Made by a program: the position numbers and the translations under genes. The notes under the pieces were generated by a model. That model did not search any database and had not been told where the DNA came from. It was given only the letters and a program-made list of their open reading frames with translations. 5,512 nt of DNA from Oscillospiraceae bacterium (lineage in GTDB: Bacteria; Bacillota; Clostridia; Oscillospirales; Oscillospiraceae), in the NCBI GenBank assembly GCA_017538775.1, contig JAFYIF010000140.1:1-5512 (forward strand). Reading direction: 5' to 3'. Positions 1 to 5,512 of this stretch are shown here, one piece after another (within the stretch, counting starts at the first letter, position 1; each line of letters opens with the position of its first letter).

Positions 1-666
1 CACCACGACATCTACTCCATCGAGGACCTGCGCCAGCTGGTCTGGTCGCTGAAGGAGGCCACGGGGCACCGCAAGCCGGTGATCGTCAAGGTGGCCGCCG
101 TCCACAACATCGCCGCCATTGCCAGCGGCATCGCCCGCTCCGGCGCGGACATCATCGCCATCGACGGCTTCCGGGGCGGCACCGGGGCGGCCCCCACCCG
201 CATCCGGGACAACGTGGGCATCCCCGTGGAGCTGGCCCTGGCCGCGGTGGACCAGCGGCTCCGGGACGAGGGCATCCGCAACCGGGTCAGTCTGGTGGTG
301 GGCGGCTCCATCCGCTCCTCCGCCGACGTGGTCAAGGCCGTGGCCCTGGGGGCGGACGCGGTCTACATCGCCACGGCGGCGGTGCTGGCCCTGGGCTGTC
401 ACCTCTGCCGCACCTGTCAGACCGGCAAATGCAACTGGGGCATCGCCACCCAGCGCCCGGACCTGGTGAAGCGTCTGAATCCCCAGGTGGGCGCGGAGCG
501 GCTGGTGCATCTGCTGACGGCCTGGAAGCATGAGATCAAGGAGCTGATGGGCGGCATGGGCATCAACTCCATCGAGGCCCTGCGGGGCAACCGCCTGATG
601 CTCCGGGGCGTGGGCCTGAACGAGACGGAGCTGCGGATCCTGGGCATTGCCCATGCGGGGGAGTGA
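1..666 (+). CDS. Glutamate synthase FMN/Fe-S domain protein (split, archaeal-type GltB), 5' end cut off
   Basis: This is the C-terminal part (221 residues) of an FMN-binding glutamate synthase domain protein. The reading frame is open from base 1, so the true start lies upstream; the GTG at 79 is internal. The family makes glutamate from 2-oxoglutarate and ammonia released from glutamine, using electrons delivered through an Fe-S cluster to FMN. Visible signatures are IDGFRGGTGAAP (about residues 54-65), the glycine-rich flavin/phosphate loop, VVGGSIRS followed by GADAVY (about 100-122), typical of the TIM-barrel phosphate site, and the cysteine motif CHLCRTCQTGKC (133-144). That motif contains the C-X5-C-X4-C spacing of the GltS [3Fe-4S] site plus one extra cysteine at 136. 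The protein ends at GIAHAGE, so it lacks the GXGXG domain of large GltB; that domain is a separate gene at 2342-3061. The family is clear. The number of domains upstream and whether a glutaminase domain is fused cannot be seen. Confidence 0.93.
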   Translation, partial: HHDIYSIEDLRQLVWSLKEATGHRKPVIVKVAAVHNIAAIASGIARSGADIIAIDGFRGGTGAAPTRIRDNVGIPVELALAAVDQRLRDEGIRNRVSLVVGGSIRSSADVVKAVALGADAVYIATAAVLALGCHLCRTCQTGKCNWGIATQRPDLVKRLNPQVGAERLVHLLTAWKHEIKELMGGMGINSIEALRGNRLMLRGVGLNETELRILGIAHAGE

Positions 667-669
667 GCC

Positions 670-1113
670 ATGAAACGGGTGTATGTGAATGAGGAATGGT
701 GCCTGGGCTGCCATCTCTGTGAATACAACTGCGCCTTTGCCAATTCCGGGGCGCGGGATATGGCTTTGGCGCTCAGGGGCAAGCCGATCAATCCGCGCAT
801 CCATGTGGAGGGGGACGGGCAGGTGAGCTACGCGGTCTCCTGCCGCCACTGCGCCGACCCCATCTGCGTGCGCAGCTGCATCTCCGGGGCGCTGCACCTG
901 GAGGAGGGCGCGGTCTGCATCGACCGGGACAAATGCGTGGGCTGCCTGACCTGCGTGCTGGTCTGTCCCTACGGGGCGGTGCTGCCGGGGCCGGACGGCG
1001 CGGCGCAGAAGTGCGAGCTGTGCCTGAAAAATAGCTGCGGTGCGCCCGCCTGCGTCACCGGCTGTCCCAACCGGGCCATTGTCTATGAGGAGCGGGAGGA
1101 GGTGTGTCCATGA
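670..1113 (+). CDS. Ferredoxin-like protein with four predicted [4Fe-4S] clusters (DmsB/HycB/HydN type)
   Basis: This 147-residue cytoplasmic electron carrier has no signal peptide or membrane segment. Nineteen cysteines are present, and sixteen fit the four-cluster pattern of DmsB/HycB/HydN-like proteins: C11-C14-C17-C21, C58-C61-C66-C70, C89-C92-C95-C99 and C115-C118-C128-C132, with the CP ending typical of the third and fourth groups. C83, C123 and C146 are extra. In this fold cysteines from different groups usually pair across to form each cluster. The ATG at 670 lies 3 bases after the previous stop and is preceded by a purine-rich GGGGGAG (657-663). The stop overlaps the next start as ATGA. 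Its position between two glutamate synthase pieces and beside a flavin oxidoreductase suggests that it carries electrons from that FAD protein to the FMN/Fe-S synthase subunit. That role is inferred; similar proteins also serve hydrogenases and formate dehydrogenases, none of which is visible here. Confidence 0.9.
   Translation: MKRVYVNEEWCLGCHLCEYNCAFANSGARDMALALRGKPINPRIHVEGDGQVSYAVSCRHCADPICVRSCISGALHLEEGAVCIDRDKCVGCLTCVLVCPYGAVLPGPDGAAQKCELCLKNSCGAPACVTGCPNRAIVYEEREEVCP
1097..1102 (+). promoter_or_regulatory. Strong Shine-Dalgarno site for the FAD oxidoreductase
   Basis: AGGAGG sits 7 bases before the ATG at 1110, an ideal spacing. The in-frame GTG at 1104 would have almost no spacing to this site, so the ATG is the better start. 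The site lies within the last codons of the ferredoxin gene. Confidence 0.85.
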
Positions 1114-2342
1114 AGCGCTATGTCGTCGTCGGCGGGTCCATCGCCGGCGTGAGCTGCGTGGAGGGCATCCGCAGCCTGGACCGGGACGGGGAGATCACCC
1201 TGCTCAGCGCCGAGGCCCAGTCCAACTACGGGCGGCCCCTGATCTCCTACTATCTGGAGGGCAAGACCGATCTGGCGCGTATGAGCTGGCGCGGCCCGGA
1301 CTTCTACGCGCAAAACCGCGTCCAGGCGCTGCACGGCGTCCGCGCCGCGGACATCGACGCCGCGTCCCACCGGCTCAGCCTGTCGGACGGCAGAACGCTG
1401 GACTATGACGCCCTATGCGTCTGCACCGGCTCGCAGCCTTTCACCCCGCCCTTCGAGGGGCTGGAGACCGTGGAACGCCGCTGCAATTTCATGACGCTGG
1501 AGGACGCCCTCTGGCTGGAGCGGACCGTCACCCGGCGCAGCCGCGTCCTCATTCTGGGCGCGGGCTTCATCGGGCTGAAGTGCGCCGAGGGGCTGCGGGA
1601 CCGGGCCGGGTCCGTCACGGTCTGCGACCTGGCCGACCACGCCATGTCCGCCAGTCTGGACGGGGAGAGCGCGGGCTATCTGGAGCGGCATCTGGAGGCC
1701 CGGGGCATTCAGCTGCGGCTGGGGGATACGGTGGCGCGGTTTTACGGCAACAGCGCCCGGCTGCGCAGCGGGGAGGTGCTGCCCTTCGACGTGCTGGTGC
1801 TGGCCGTGGGCGTCCGACCGGATACGGCGCTCCTGGCCGGAGCGGGGGCGGCGGTGGACCGGGGGATCCTGGTGGACGCGGAGATGCGCACATCCCTGCC
1901 GGACATCTGGGCCGCCGGGGACTGCACCGAGTCCCGGGACCTGGTCACCGGAGAGTTGGCGGTGCTGGCCAATCTGCCCAACGCCAGTTTGCAGGGCCGC
2001 TGCGCGGGCGTCAACATGGCCGGGGGCGCTGCGCGCTTCGACCGGGGCATCCGCATGAACGCCGTGGGCGTCTGTGGGCTGCACCTGATGAGCGCCGGGA
2101 CCCGGGACGAGCCGGTGTATACCGAGCGCACGGAGCAAAGCTGCAAAAAACTCTTTGCCAAAGACGGGGTGCTGACCGGCTTCATTCTGGTGGGCGACGT
2201 GGCCGGGGCGGGCATCTACACCGCCCTGATCCGGAACCGGACACCCCTGGACGCCATTGACTTTGAAACGATCCAACGCGCCCCCTCCCTGCTCCCCTTC
2301 GGGCGGCGGGAGCGGACGCGGATGCTGGGAGGTGCGGTGTGA
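1110..2342 (+). CDS. NAD(P)H-dependent FAD oxidoreductase (pyridine nucleotide-disulfide oxidoreductase family, NirB/NADH oxidase-like)
   Basis: This 410-residue flavoprotein of the two-Rossmann-fold family probably takes hydride from NAD(P)H onto FAD and passes electrons to the ferredoxin-like protein encoded just upstream. Visible features in order are VVGGSIAG (6-13), the FAD dinucleotide loop in its GxSxxG variant; YGRPLISYYL (40-49), typical of nitrite-reductase/ferredoxin-reductase relatives; CTGSQP (105-110); LILGAGFIG (147-155), the NAD(P)H loop; and TSLPDIWAAGD (261-271), the second FAD motif. A C-terminal domain contains GFILVGDVAGAGIYTALIRN (357-376), as in NirB-like reductases. 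The acidic D173 at the end of the second Rossmann strand favours NADH over NADPH, by family rule. The active-site Cys of NADH oxidase/CoA-disulfide reductases, expected near 42, is absent (G41-R42-P43 there), arguing against those activities. The start is ATG at 1110 rather than GTG at 1104, because of the AGGAGG and the 4-base ATGA overlap with the ferredoxin stop. It may replace GltD here; that is inferred from context. Confidence 0.88.
   Translation: MKRYVVVGGSIAGVSCVEGIRSLDRDGEITLLSAEAQSNYGRPLISYYLEGKTDLARMSWRGPDFYAQNRVQALHGVRAADIDAASHRLSLSDGRTLDYDALCVCTGSQPFTPPFEGLETVERRCNFMTLEDALWLERTVTRRSRVLILGAGFIGLKCAEGLRDRAGSVTVCDLADHAMSASLDGESAGYLERHLEARGIQLRLGDTVARFYGNSARLRSGEVLPFDVLVLAVGVRPDTALLAGAGAAVDRGILVDAEMRTSLPDIWAAGDCTESRDLVTGELAVLANLPNASLQGRCAGVNMAGGAARFDRGIRMNAVGVCGLHLMSAGTRDEPVYTERTEQSCKKLFAKDGVLTGFILVGDVAGAGIYTALIRNRTPLDAIDFETIQRAPSLLPFGRRERTRMLGGAV
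2327..2333 (+). promoter_or_regulatory. Shine-Dalgarno site for the GXGXG subunit
   Basis: GGGAGGT lies 8 bases before the ATG at 2342 and 5 bases before an in-frame GTG at 2339. Spacing and codon preference favour the ATG, which shares its A with the TGA of the oxidoreductase gene, a typical coupled stop-start. The choice changes the protein by only one residue. Confidence 0.7.
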
Positions 2343-3061
2343 TGCGACTGGACGCCAGAGAACTGGACTTTCGCGCCCTGAACGCGCTGCTGCGGGAGAC
2401 GCCGGGGGATGTGGAGATCGAACACTGCCTGGGACAGCGCTTCATCGGCGCGGGCATGGAGGGGCGGAGCCTCCGCATCCACGGCGTCCCCGGCAACGCG
2501 CTGGGGGCCTACCTCAACGGCGGGGAGATCGAGGTCTTCGGCAACGCCCAGGACGCGGTGGGCGACACGATGAACGCCGGGACGATTCTGGTCCACGGCA
2601 GCATCGGGGACACGGCGGGCTACGCCATGCGCGGCGGGAAACTCTATGTCCGGGACGACGCCGGGTACCGGGCGGGCATCCACATGAAGGCCTATCGGGA
2701 CCAGATCCCGGTCCTGATCATCGGCGGGCGGGCCGGGAGCTTTCTGGGGGAATACCAAGCCGGGGGCGTCATCGTCGTGCTGGGCCTGTACCGGGACCCC
2801 CGGCCCATCGTCTCCAACTTCCCCTGCACGGGGATGCACGGGGGCAAGCTGTTTCTGCGCGGGGACTGCCGGGAGATTTTGTTCCCCGTACAGGTGACGG
2901 CCCGCCCGGCGACGGCGGAGGACCTGGCGGAGATCGCGCCGAACCTGCGGGAGTTCTGCCAGGTCTTCCACCTGGACTACGCCGCCGTGGCGGACGCGCC
3001 TTTCACTCTTGTGACGCCGGACAGCGCCAACCCCTACCGGCAGATGTATGTGCCAAACTGA
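2342..3061 (+). CDS. Glutamate synthase GXGXG-domain protein (stand-alone GltB C-terminal domain)
   Basis: This 239-residue protein is made almost entirely of the right-handed beta-helix found at the C-terminus of large GltB and in FwdC/FmdC subunits. Successive turns carry the glycine spacing of the family: GNALGAYLNGGEIEVFG (51-67), GDTMNAGTILVHGSIGD (74-90), TAGYAMRGGKLYVRDDAG (91-108), IIGGRAGSFLGEYQAGGVIV (126-145) and TGMHGGKLFLRGD (163-175). In GltB this domain has a structural role, linking the glutaminase and synthase parts; it has no catalytic residues of its own. The tail from about 190 (TAEDLAEIAPNLREFCQVF) resembles the usual helical end of the archaeal-type subunit. It overlaps the preceding stop by one base and is probably translated with it. 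The matching FMN half is encoded two genes upstream, so the glutamate synthase is split and interleaved with redox genes. FwdC is an alternative family member, but no formylmethanofuran dehydrogenase genes are present. Confidence 0.9.
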   Translation: MRLDARELDFRALNALLRETPGDVEIEHCLGQRFIGAGMEGRSLRIHGVPGNALGAYLNGGEIEVFGNAQDAVGDTMNAGTILVHGSIGDTAGYAMRGGKLYVRDDAGYRAGIHMKAYRDQIPVLIIGGRAGSFLGEYQAGGVIVVLGLYRDPRPIVSNFPCTGMHGGKLFLRGDCREILFPVQVTARPATAEDLAEIAPNLREFCQVFHLDYAAVADAPFTLVTPDSANPYRQMYVPN

Positions 3062-3066
3062 GGGGG
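3061..3066 (+). promoter_or_regulatory. Probable weak ribosome binding site of guaA
   Basis: AGGGGG, starting at the last base of the previous stop codon, lies 7 bases before the guaA ATG. It is a poorer match to the Shine-Dalgarno consensus than the sites of the upstream genes. The following codons are unusually AT-rich, which may keep the start region open. Confidence 0.5.
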
Positions 3067-3073
3067 CGGCGGG

Positions 3074-4603
3074 ATGCAAAAGTTTTTGATTTTGGATTTC
3101 GGCGGGCAGTACGCCCAGCTCATCGCCCGGCGGGTGCGGGAGTGCGGCGTCTACTGCGAGCTGCGGCCCGGCGGGGTTTCGGCAGCGGAGATCCGCGCCT
3201 TCGCGCCCATCGGCATCCTTCTGTCCGGCGGCCCCCACAGCGTCTACGCGCCGGACGCGCCGGATGTGGACCCGGAGCTCTTTTCCCTGGGTCTGCCCGT
3301 TCTGGGCATCTGTTACGGCTGCCAGCTGATGGCGCAGAAACTGGGCGGCGCGGTGGTCCCGGCCCGGGCGGACGGGGCGCGGGAATATGGCCGGACGGAG
3401 ACGGACTTTGACACCGACTGCACCCTGTTCCGGGGCCTGCCGGAGCGGAGCGTCACCTGGATGAGCCACGGGGACTATCTTTCCGCGCTGCCGGAGGGCT
3501 TCCGCGCCGTGGCCCGCAGCGCCGCCTGTCCCAGCGCCGCCATCTGCGACGAGGCGCGGGGCTTTTACGGCTTGCAATTTCACCCGGAGGTGCGCCACAC
3601 GGAGCAGGGCACGGCGCTGCTGCGCCGCTTCCTCTTTGACATCTGCGGTGCTACGGGCGACTGGAGCATAGCCGATTTCCGGACGCGGACCGTGGCGGAG
3701 CTGCGGGAGCGAATCGGGGAACGGCGGGTGCTGCTGGCCCTCTCCGGCGGCGTGGACAGCGCCGTGTGCGCCGCGCTGCTGGCCGAGGCCGTGGGAGAGC
3801 GGCTGTGCTGCGTCTTCGTGGACCACGGCCTGCTGCGCAAGGGCGAGGGGGACGCGGTGGAGGCGGCCTTTGCGGGCCGGGACCTGCGCTTTGTCCGGGT
3901 GGACGCCCGGGGGCGCTTTCTGCGGGCGCTCCAGCGCATCGCCAGTCCGGAGCGGAAGCGGAAGATCATCGGCGCGGAGTTCATCCGCGTCTTCGAGGAG
4001 GAGAGCCGGAAGCTGGGGACCGTGGAGGTGCTGGCCCAGGGCACCATCTATCCGGACGTGATCGAGTCCGGCGGCGGGGCCGCTGCGGTCATCAAAAGTC
4101 ACCACAATGTGGGCGGGCTGCCGGAGCAGCTGCGCTTCCGGGAACTGGTGGAGCCGTTGCGGGCGCTGTTCAAGGACGAGGTGCGGGCCCTGGGCCGGGA
4201 ACTGGGGCTGCCGGAGGCGCTGGTGGACCGCCAGCCCTTCCCCGGGCCGGGGCTGGCCATTCGGATCATCGGCCCGGTGACGGCGGACAAGCTGGAGACC
4301 CTGCGGGAGGCCGACGCCATCTTCCGGGCAGAGCTGGAAGGGGCCGGGCTGCGCCCGGACCAGTATTTCGCGGTGCTGACCAATCTGCGGAGCGTGGGCG
4401 TCATGGGCGACGGGCGCAGCTACGACCGGGCCGTGGCCCTGCGGGCGGTGCAGACGGAGGACTTCATGACCGCCGACTGGACGCGTCTGCCCCACGCGCT
4501 GCTGGACCGGGTCTCCACCCGCATCGTCAACGAGGTCCCCGGCGTCAACCGGGTGCTGTATGACATCACCTCCAAACCGCCCGCCACCGTGGAGTATGAA
4601 TAG
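3074..4603 (+). CDS. guaA: GMP synthase (glutamine-hydrolysing)
   Basis: This complete 509-residue GMP synthase has the usual bacterial length. It converts XMP to GMP using ATP and ammonia channelled from glutamine. The class I amidotransferase domain spans about 1-190: LDFGGQY (7-13), the oxyanion-loop region SGGPHSV (51-57), nucleophile C80 in GICYGCQ, and the catalytic pair H170/E172 in QFHPEV. The ATP-pyrophosphatase domain follows, with its P-loop SGGVDSA at 224-230. Next come the XMP-site signatures [13 protein letters not shown] (321-333), [11 protein letters not shown] (341-351) and [13 protein letters not shown] (386-398). The dimerisation domain ends in the diagnostic [12 protein letters not shown]. 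All expected catalytic residues are present, so it should be active. The ATG at 3074 fits the family N-terminus; it lies 12 bases after the GXGXG stop. Co-location with glutamate synthase and carA suggests a shared glutamine-use operon. Both TTA and CTA leucine and TCA serine codons are absent. Confidence 0.98.
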   Translation: MQKFLILDFGGQYAQLIARRVRECGVYCELRPGGVSAAEIRAFAPIGILLSGGPHSVYAPDAPDVDPELFSLGLPVLGICYGCQLMAQKLGGAVVPARADGAREYGRTETDFDTDCTLFRGLPERSVTWMSHGDYLSALPEGFRAVARSAACPSAAICDEARGFYGLQFHPEVRHTEQGTALLRRFLFDICGATGDWSIADFRTRTVAELRERIGERRVLLALSGGVDSAVCAALLAEAVGERLCCVFVDHGLLRKGEGDAVEAAFAGRDLRFVRVDARGRFLRALQRIASPERKRKIIGAEFIRVFEEESRKLGTVEVLAQGTIYPDVIESGGGAAAVIKSHHNVGGLPEQLRFRELVEPLRALFKDEVRALGRELGLPEALVDRQPFPGPGLAIRIIGPVTADKLETLREADAIFRAELEGAGLRPDQYFAVLTNLRSVGVMGDGRSYDRAVALRAVQTEDFMTADWTRLPHALLDRVSTRIVNEVPGVNRVLYDITSKPPATVEYE

Positions 4604-4612
4604 AGGGATACG

Positions 4613-5512
4613 ATGAAAAAAGCCTATCTCGTTTTGGAAGACGGCCAGGTGTTCGAAGGGCTGCGCTTCGGCGCGGAGGCGGACGGTCTGGGGGAGCTGG
4701 TGTTCACCACGGGCATGTGCGGCTATCTCGAGACCCTGACCGACCCCAGCTACGCCGGACAGATCGTGATGCAGACCTTTCCCCTGATCGGCAACTATGG
4801 GCTCATCCCGGCGGACTTTGAGGGGGAGAGCCACCTGCGCGGCTATGTGGTGCGGGAGGTCTGCGACAGCCCGTCCAACTTCCGCTCGGAGGGGACGCTG
4901 GACGCATATCTGAAGGCGCGGGGCATCCCCGGCCTTTGCGGCGTGGACACCCGCGCTCTGACCAGGCTGGTCCGGGAAAAGGGCGTGATGAACGCCTGCA
5001 TCTGCGCGCAAGTGCCCGAAAACCTCAGCGTGCTCCGGGCCTACCGGGTGCGCGGCGCCGTGGCGGAGGTGAGCGGCGGCGCGATCTGCCGCTATGCCCC
5101 GGAGGGGGCGCTGCGGCACCGGGTGGCGCTGCTGGACTACGGCATGAAGCGGGGCATCCTCCGGGCGCTGATGGCGCGGGGCTGCGAGGTGCTGCGCTTT
5201 CCCGCCGACAGCAGCGCCGAGGCGGTGCTGGCCGAAGCGCCGGAGGGGCTGGTGCTCTCCAACGGCCCCGGCGACCCGGCGGAGAACCTGTTTCAAATCG
5301 AGCAGCTCCGCAAGCTGCTGGGGCGTCTGCCCCTGTTCGGCATCTGCCTGGGGCACCAGCTCACCGCGCTGGCCGCGGGCGGCACGACCTATAAGCTGAA
5401 ATTCGGCCACAGGGGGGCAAACCAGCCGGTGCGGGAATGCTTCGGGCCGCGGACCTACATCACCAGCCAGAACCACGGCTACGCCGTACAGGCCGGGGTG
5501 CCCGGCGGGCGC
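4613..5512 (+). CDS. carA: Carbamoyl-phosphate synthase small subunit, 3' end cut off
   Basis: The first 300 residues of CarA are present; the frame is still open at the window edge. CarA hydrolyses glutamine and sends ammonia to CarB, which makes carbamoyl phosphate for pyrimidines and arginine. The N-terminal CPSase domain spans about 1-150: FTTGMCGYLETLTDPSYAGQ (31-50), FPLIGNYG (56-63) and GVDTRALTR (110-118). The class I amidotransferase domain begins near 170: LLDYGMKRGILRAL (173-186), LSNGPGDP (215-222), the nucleophile C245 in FGICLGHQ, KFGHRGANQPV (263-273) and SQNHGYAV (285-292). The catalytic His/Glu pair, in the GHPE segment near residue 340-350 in relatives, lies past the end; about 60 residues are missing. 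The ATG at 4613 follows the guaA stop by 9 bases, with AGAGGG (4602-4607) as ribosome site, and opens with two AAA codons. carB is expected downstream. Whether this copy serves pyrimidine or arginine synthesis cannot be told. Confidence 0.97.
   Translation, partial: MKKAYLVLEDGQVFEGLRFGAEADGLGELVFTTGMCGYLETLTDPSYAGQIVMQTFPLIGNYGLIPADFEGESHLRGYVVREVCDSPSNFRSEGTLDAYLKARGIPGLCGVDTRALTRLVREKGVMNACICAQVPENLSVLRAYRVRGAVAEVSGGAICRYAPEGALRHRVALLDYGMKRGILRALMARGCEVLRFPADSSAEAVLAEAPEGLVLSNGPGDPAENLFQIEQLRKLLGRLPLFGICLGHQLTALAAGGTTYKLKFGHRGANQPVRECFGPRTYITSQNHGYAVQAGVPGGR

Noticed and set aside
79..666. GTG at 79 as the start of a 195-residue protein
   Set aside because: The frame is open to base 1 and the upstream residues (HHDIYSIEDLRQLVWSLKEA) continue the glutamate synthase domain, so the start lies outside the window.
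2145..2151. A6C run in the FAD oxidoreductase gene as a possible -1 frameshift site
   Set aside because: The run reads AAA AAA C in the zero frame, not the X-XXY-YYZ register needed. The normal frame continues through conserved C-terminal motifs to the stop.
2142..2157. Short inverted repeat GCAAA...TTTGC as a terminator-like hairpin
   Set aside because: The stem is only five weak pairs, has no T tract and lies in the middle of a coding region.
1413..2276. Open frames on both strands (minus 1413-2276, plus 1415-2260) inside the FAD oxidoreductase gene
   Set aside because: They have no family motifs, lie wholly inside a gene with intact FAD and NAD loops, and are the expected result of high GC content.
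2257..3411. A 384-codon + strand open frame across the FAD oxidoreductase end, the GXGXG gene and the guaA start
   Set aside because: It is a second-frame shadow: the product is dominated by Gly, Arg, Ala and Pro, and it crosses three genuine genes with well-defined motifs.
3766..4563. A 265-codon + strand open frame inside guaA
   Set aside because: It is a Gly/Ala/Arg-rich shadow within the ATP-pyrophosphatase and dimerisation regions of guaA, with no motif of its own.
2216..5476. A 1086-codon open frame on the minus strand covering three + strand genes
   Set aside because: It is the codon-aligned shadow of genes in one frame that avoid TTA, CTA and TCA. Its product is a low-complexity mix rich in Arg, Ala, Gly, Pro, His and Gln with no recognisable domain, while the + strand holds clear guaA and carA.

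Overview
The window is a gene-dense piece of a bacterial chromosome in which six genes all read on the + strand. They are separated by 12 bases or less, or overlap. Base composition is strongly GC-rich (by eye roughly two thirds or more G+C). The protein types point to a GC-rich anaerobic member of the Clostridia, such as the Oscillospiraceae/Ruminococcaceae group: an archaeal-type split glutamate synthase, a multi-cluster iron-sulfur protein, and short guaA and carA genes of Firmicutes type. The taxonomic placement is inferred from family resemblance, not computed.

Region 1 (1-3061) is a split glutamate synthase locus. It holds the C-terminal half of the FMN/Fe-S synthase domain protein (1-666), a ferredoxin-like protein with four predicted [4Fe-4S] clusters (670-1113), a pyridine-nucleotide/FAD oxidoreductase (1110-2342) and a separate GXGXG beta-helix protein (2342-3061). 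The last corresponds to the C-terminal domain of large GltB proteins. In E. coli-type enzymes the FMN and GXGXG domains are one polypeptide and GltD brings electrons from NADPH. Here two redox genes lie between the two synthase pieces, and the overlapping starts suggest translational coupling. The simplest reading is that NAD(P)H electrons pass through the FAD protein and the ferredoxin to the FMN/Fe-S synthase subunit. The glutaminase (class II amidotransferase) domain is not in the window and may lie upstream.

Region 2 (3074-5512) continues 12 bases later with guaA (GMP synthase, complete) and, after 9 more bases, carA (carbamoyl-phosphate synthase small subunit, cut by the window edge after 300 codons). 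Both hydrolyse glutamine. The whole stretch therefore looks like one transcription unit for glutamine amide-nitrogen use: glutamate formation, GMP synthesis and carbamoyl phosphate.

No promoter, terminator, RNA gene, repeat array or mobile element was seen. There is no gene-free stretch longer than 12 bases, so control elements must lie outside the window. The most interesting part is the dedicated ferredoxin-FAD electron module built into the split glutamate synthase locus. I see nothing that is clearly a wholly new system.
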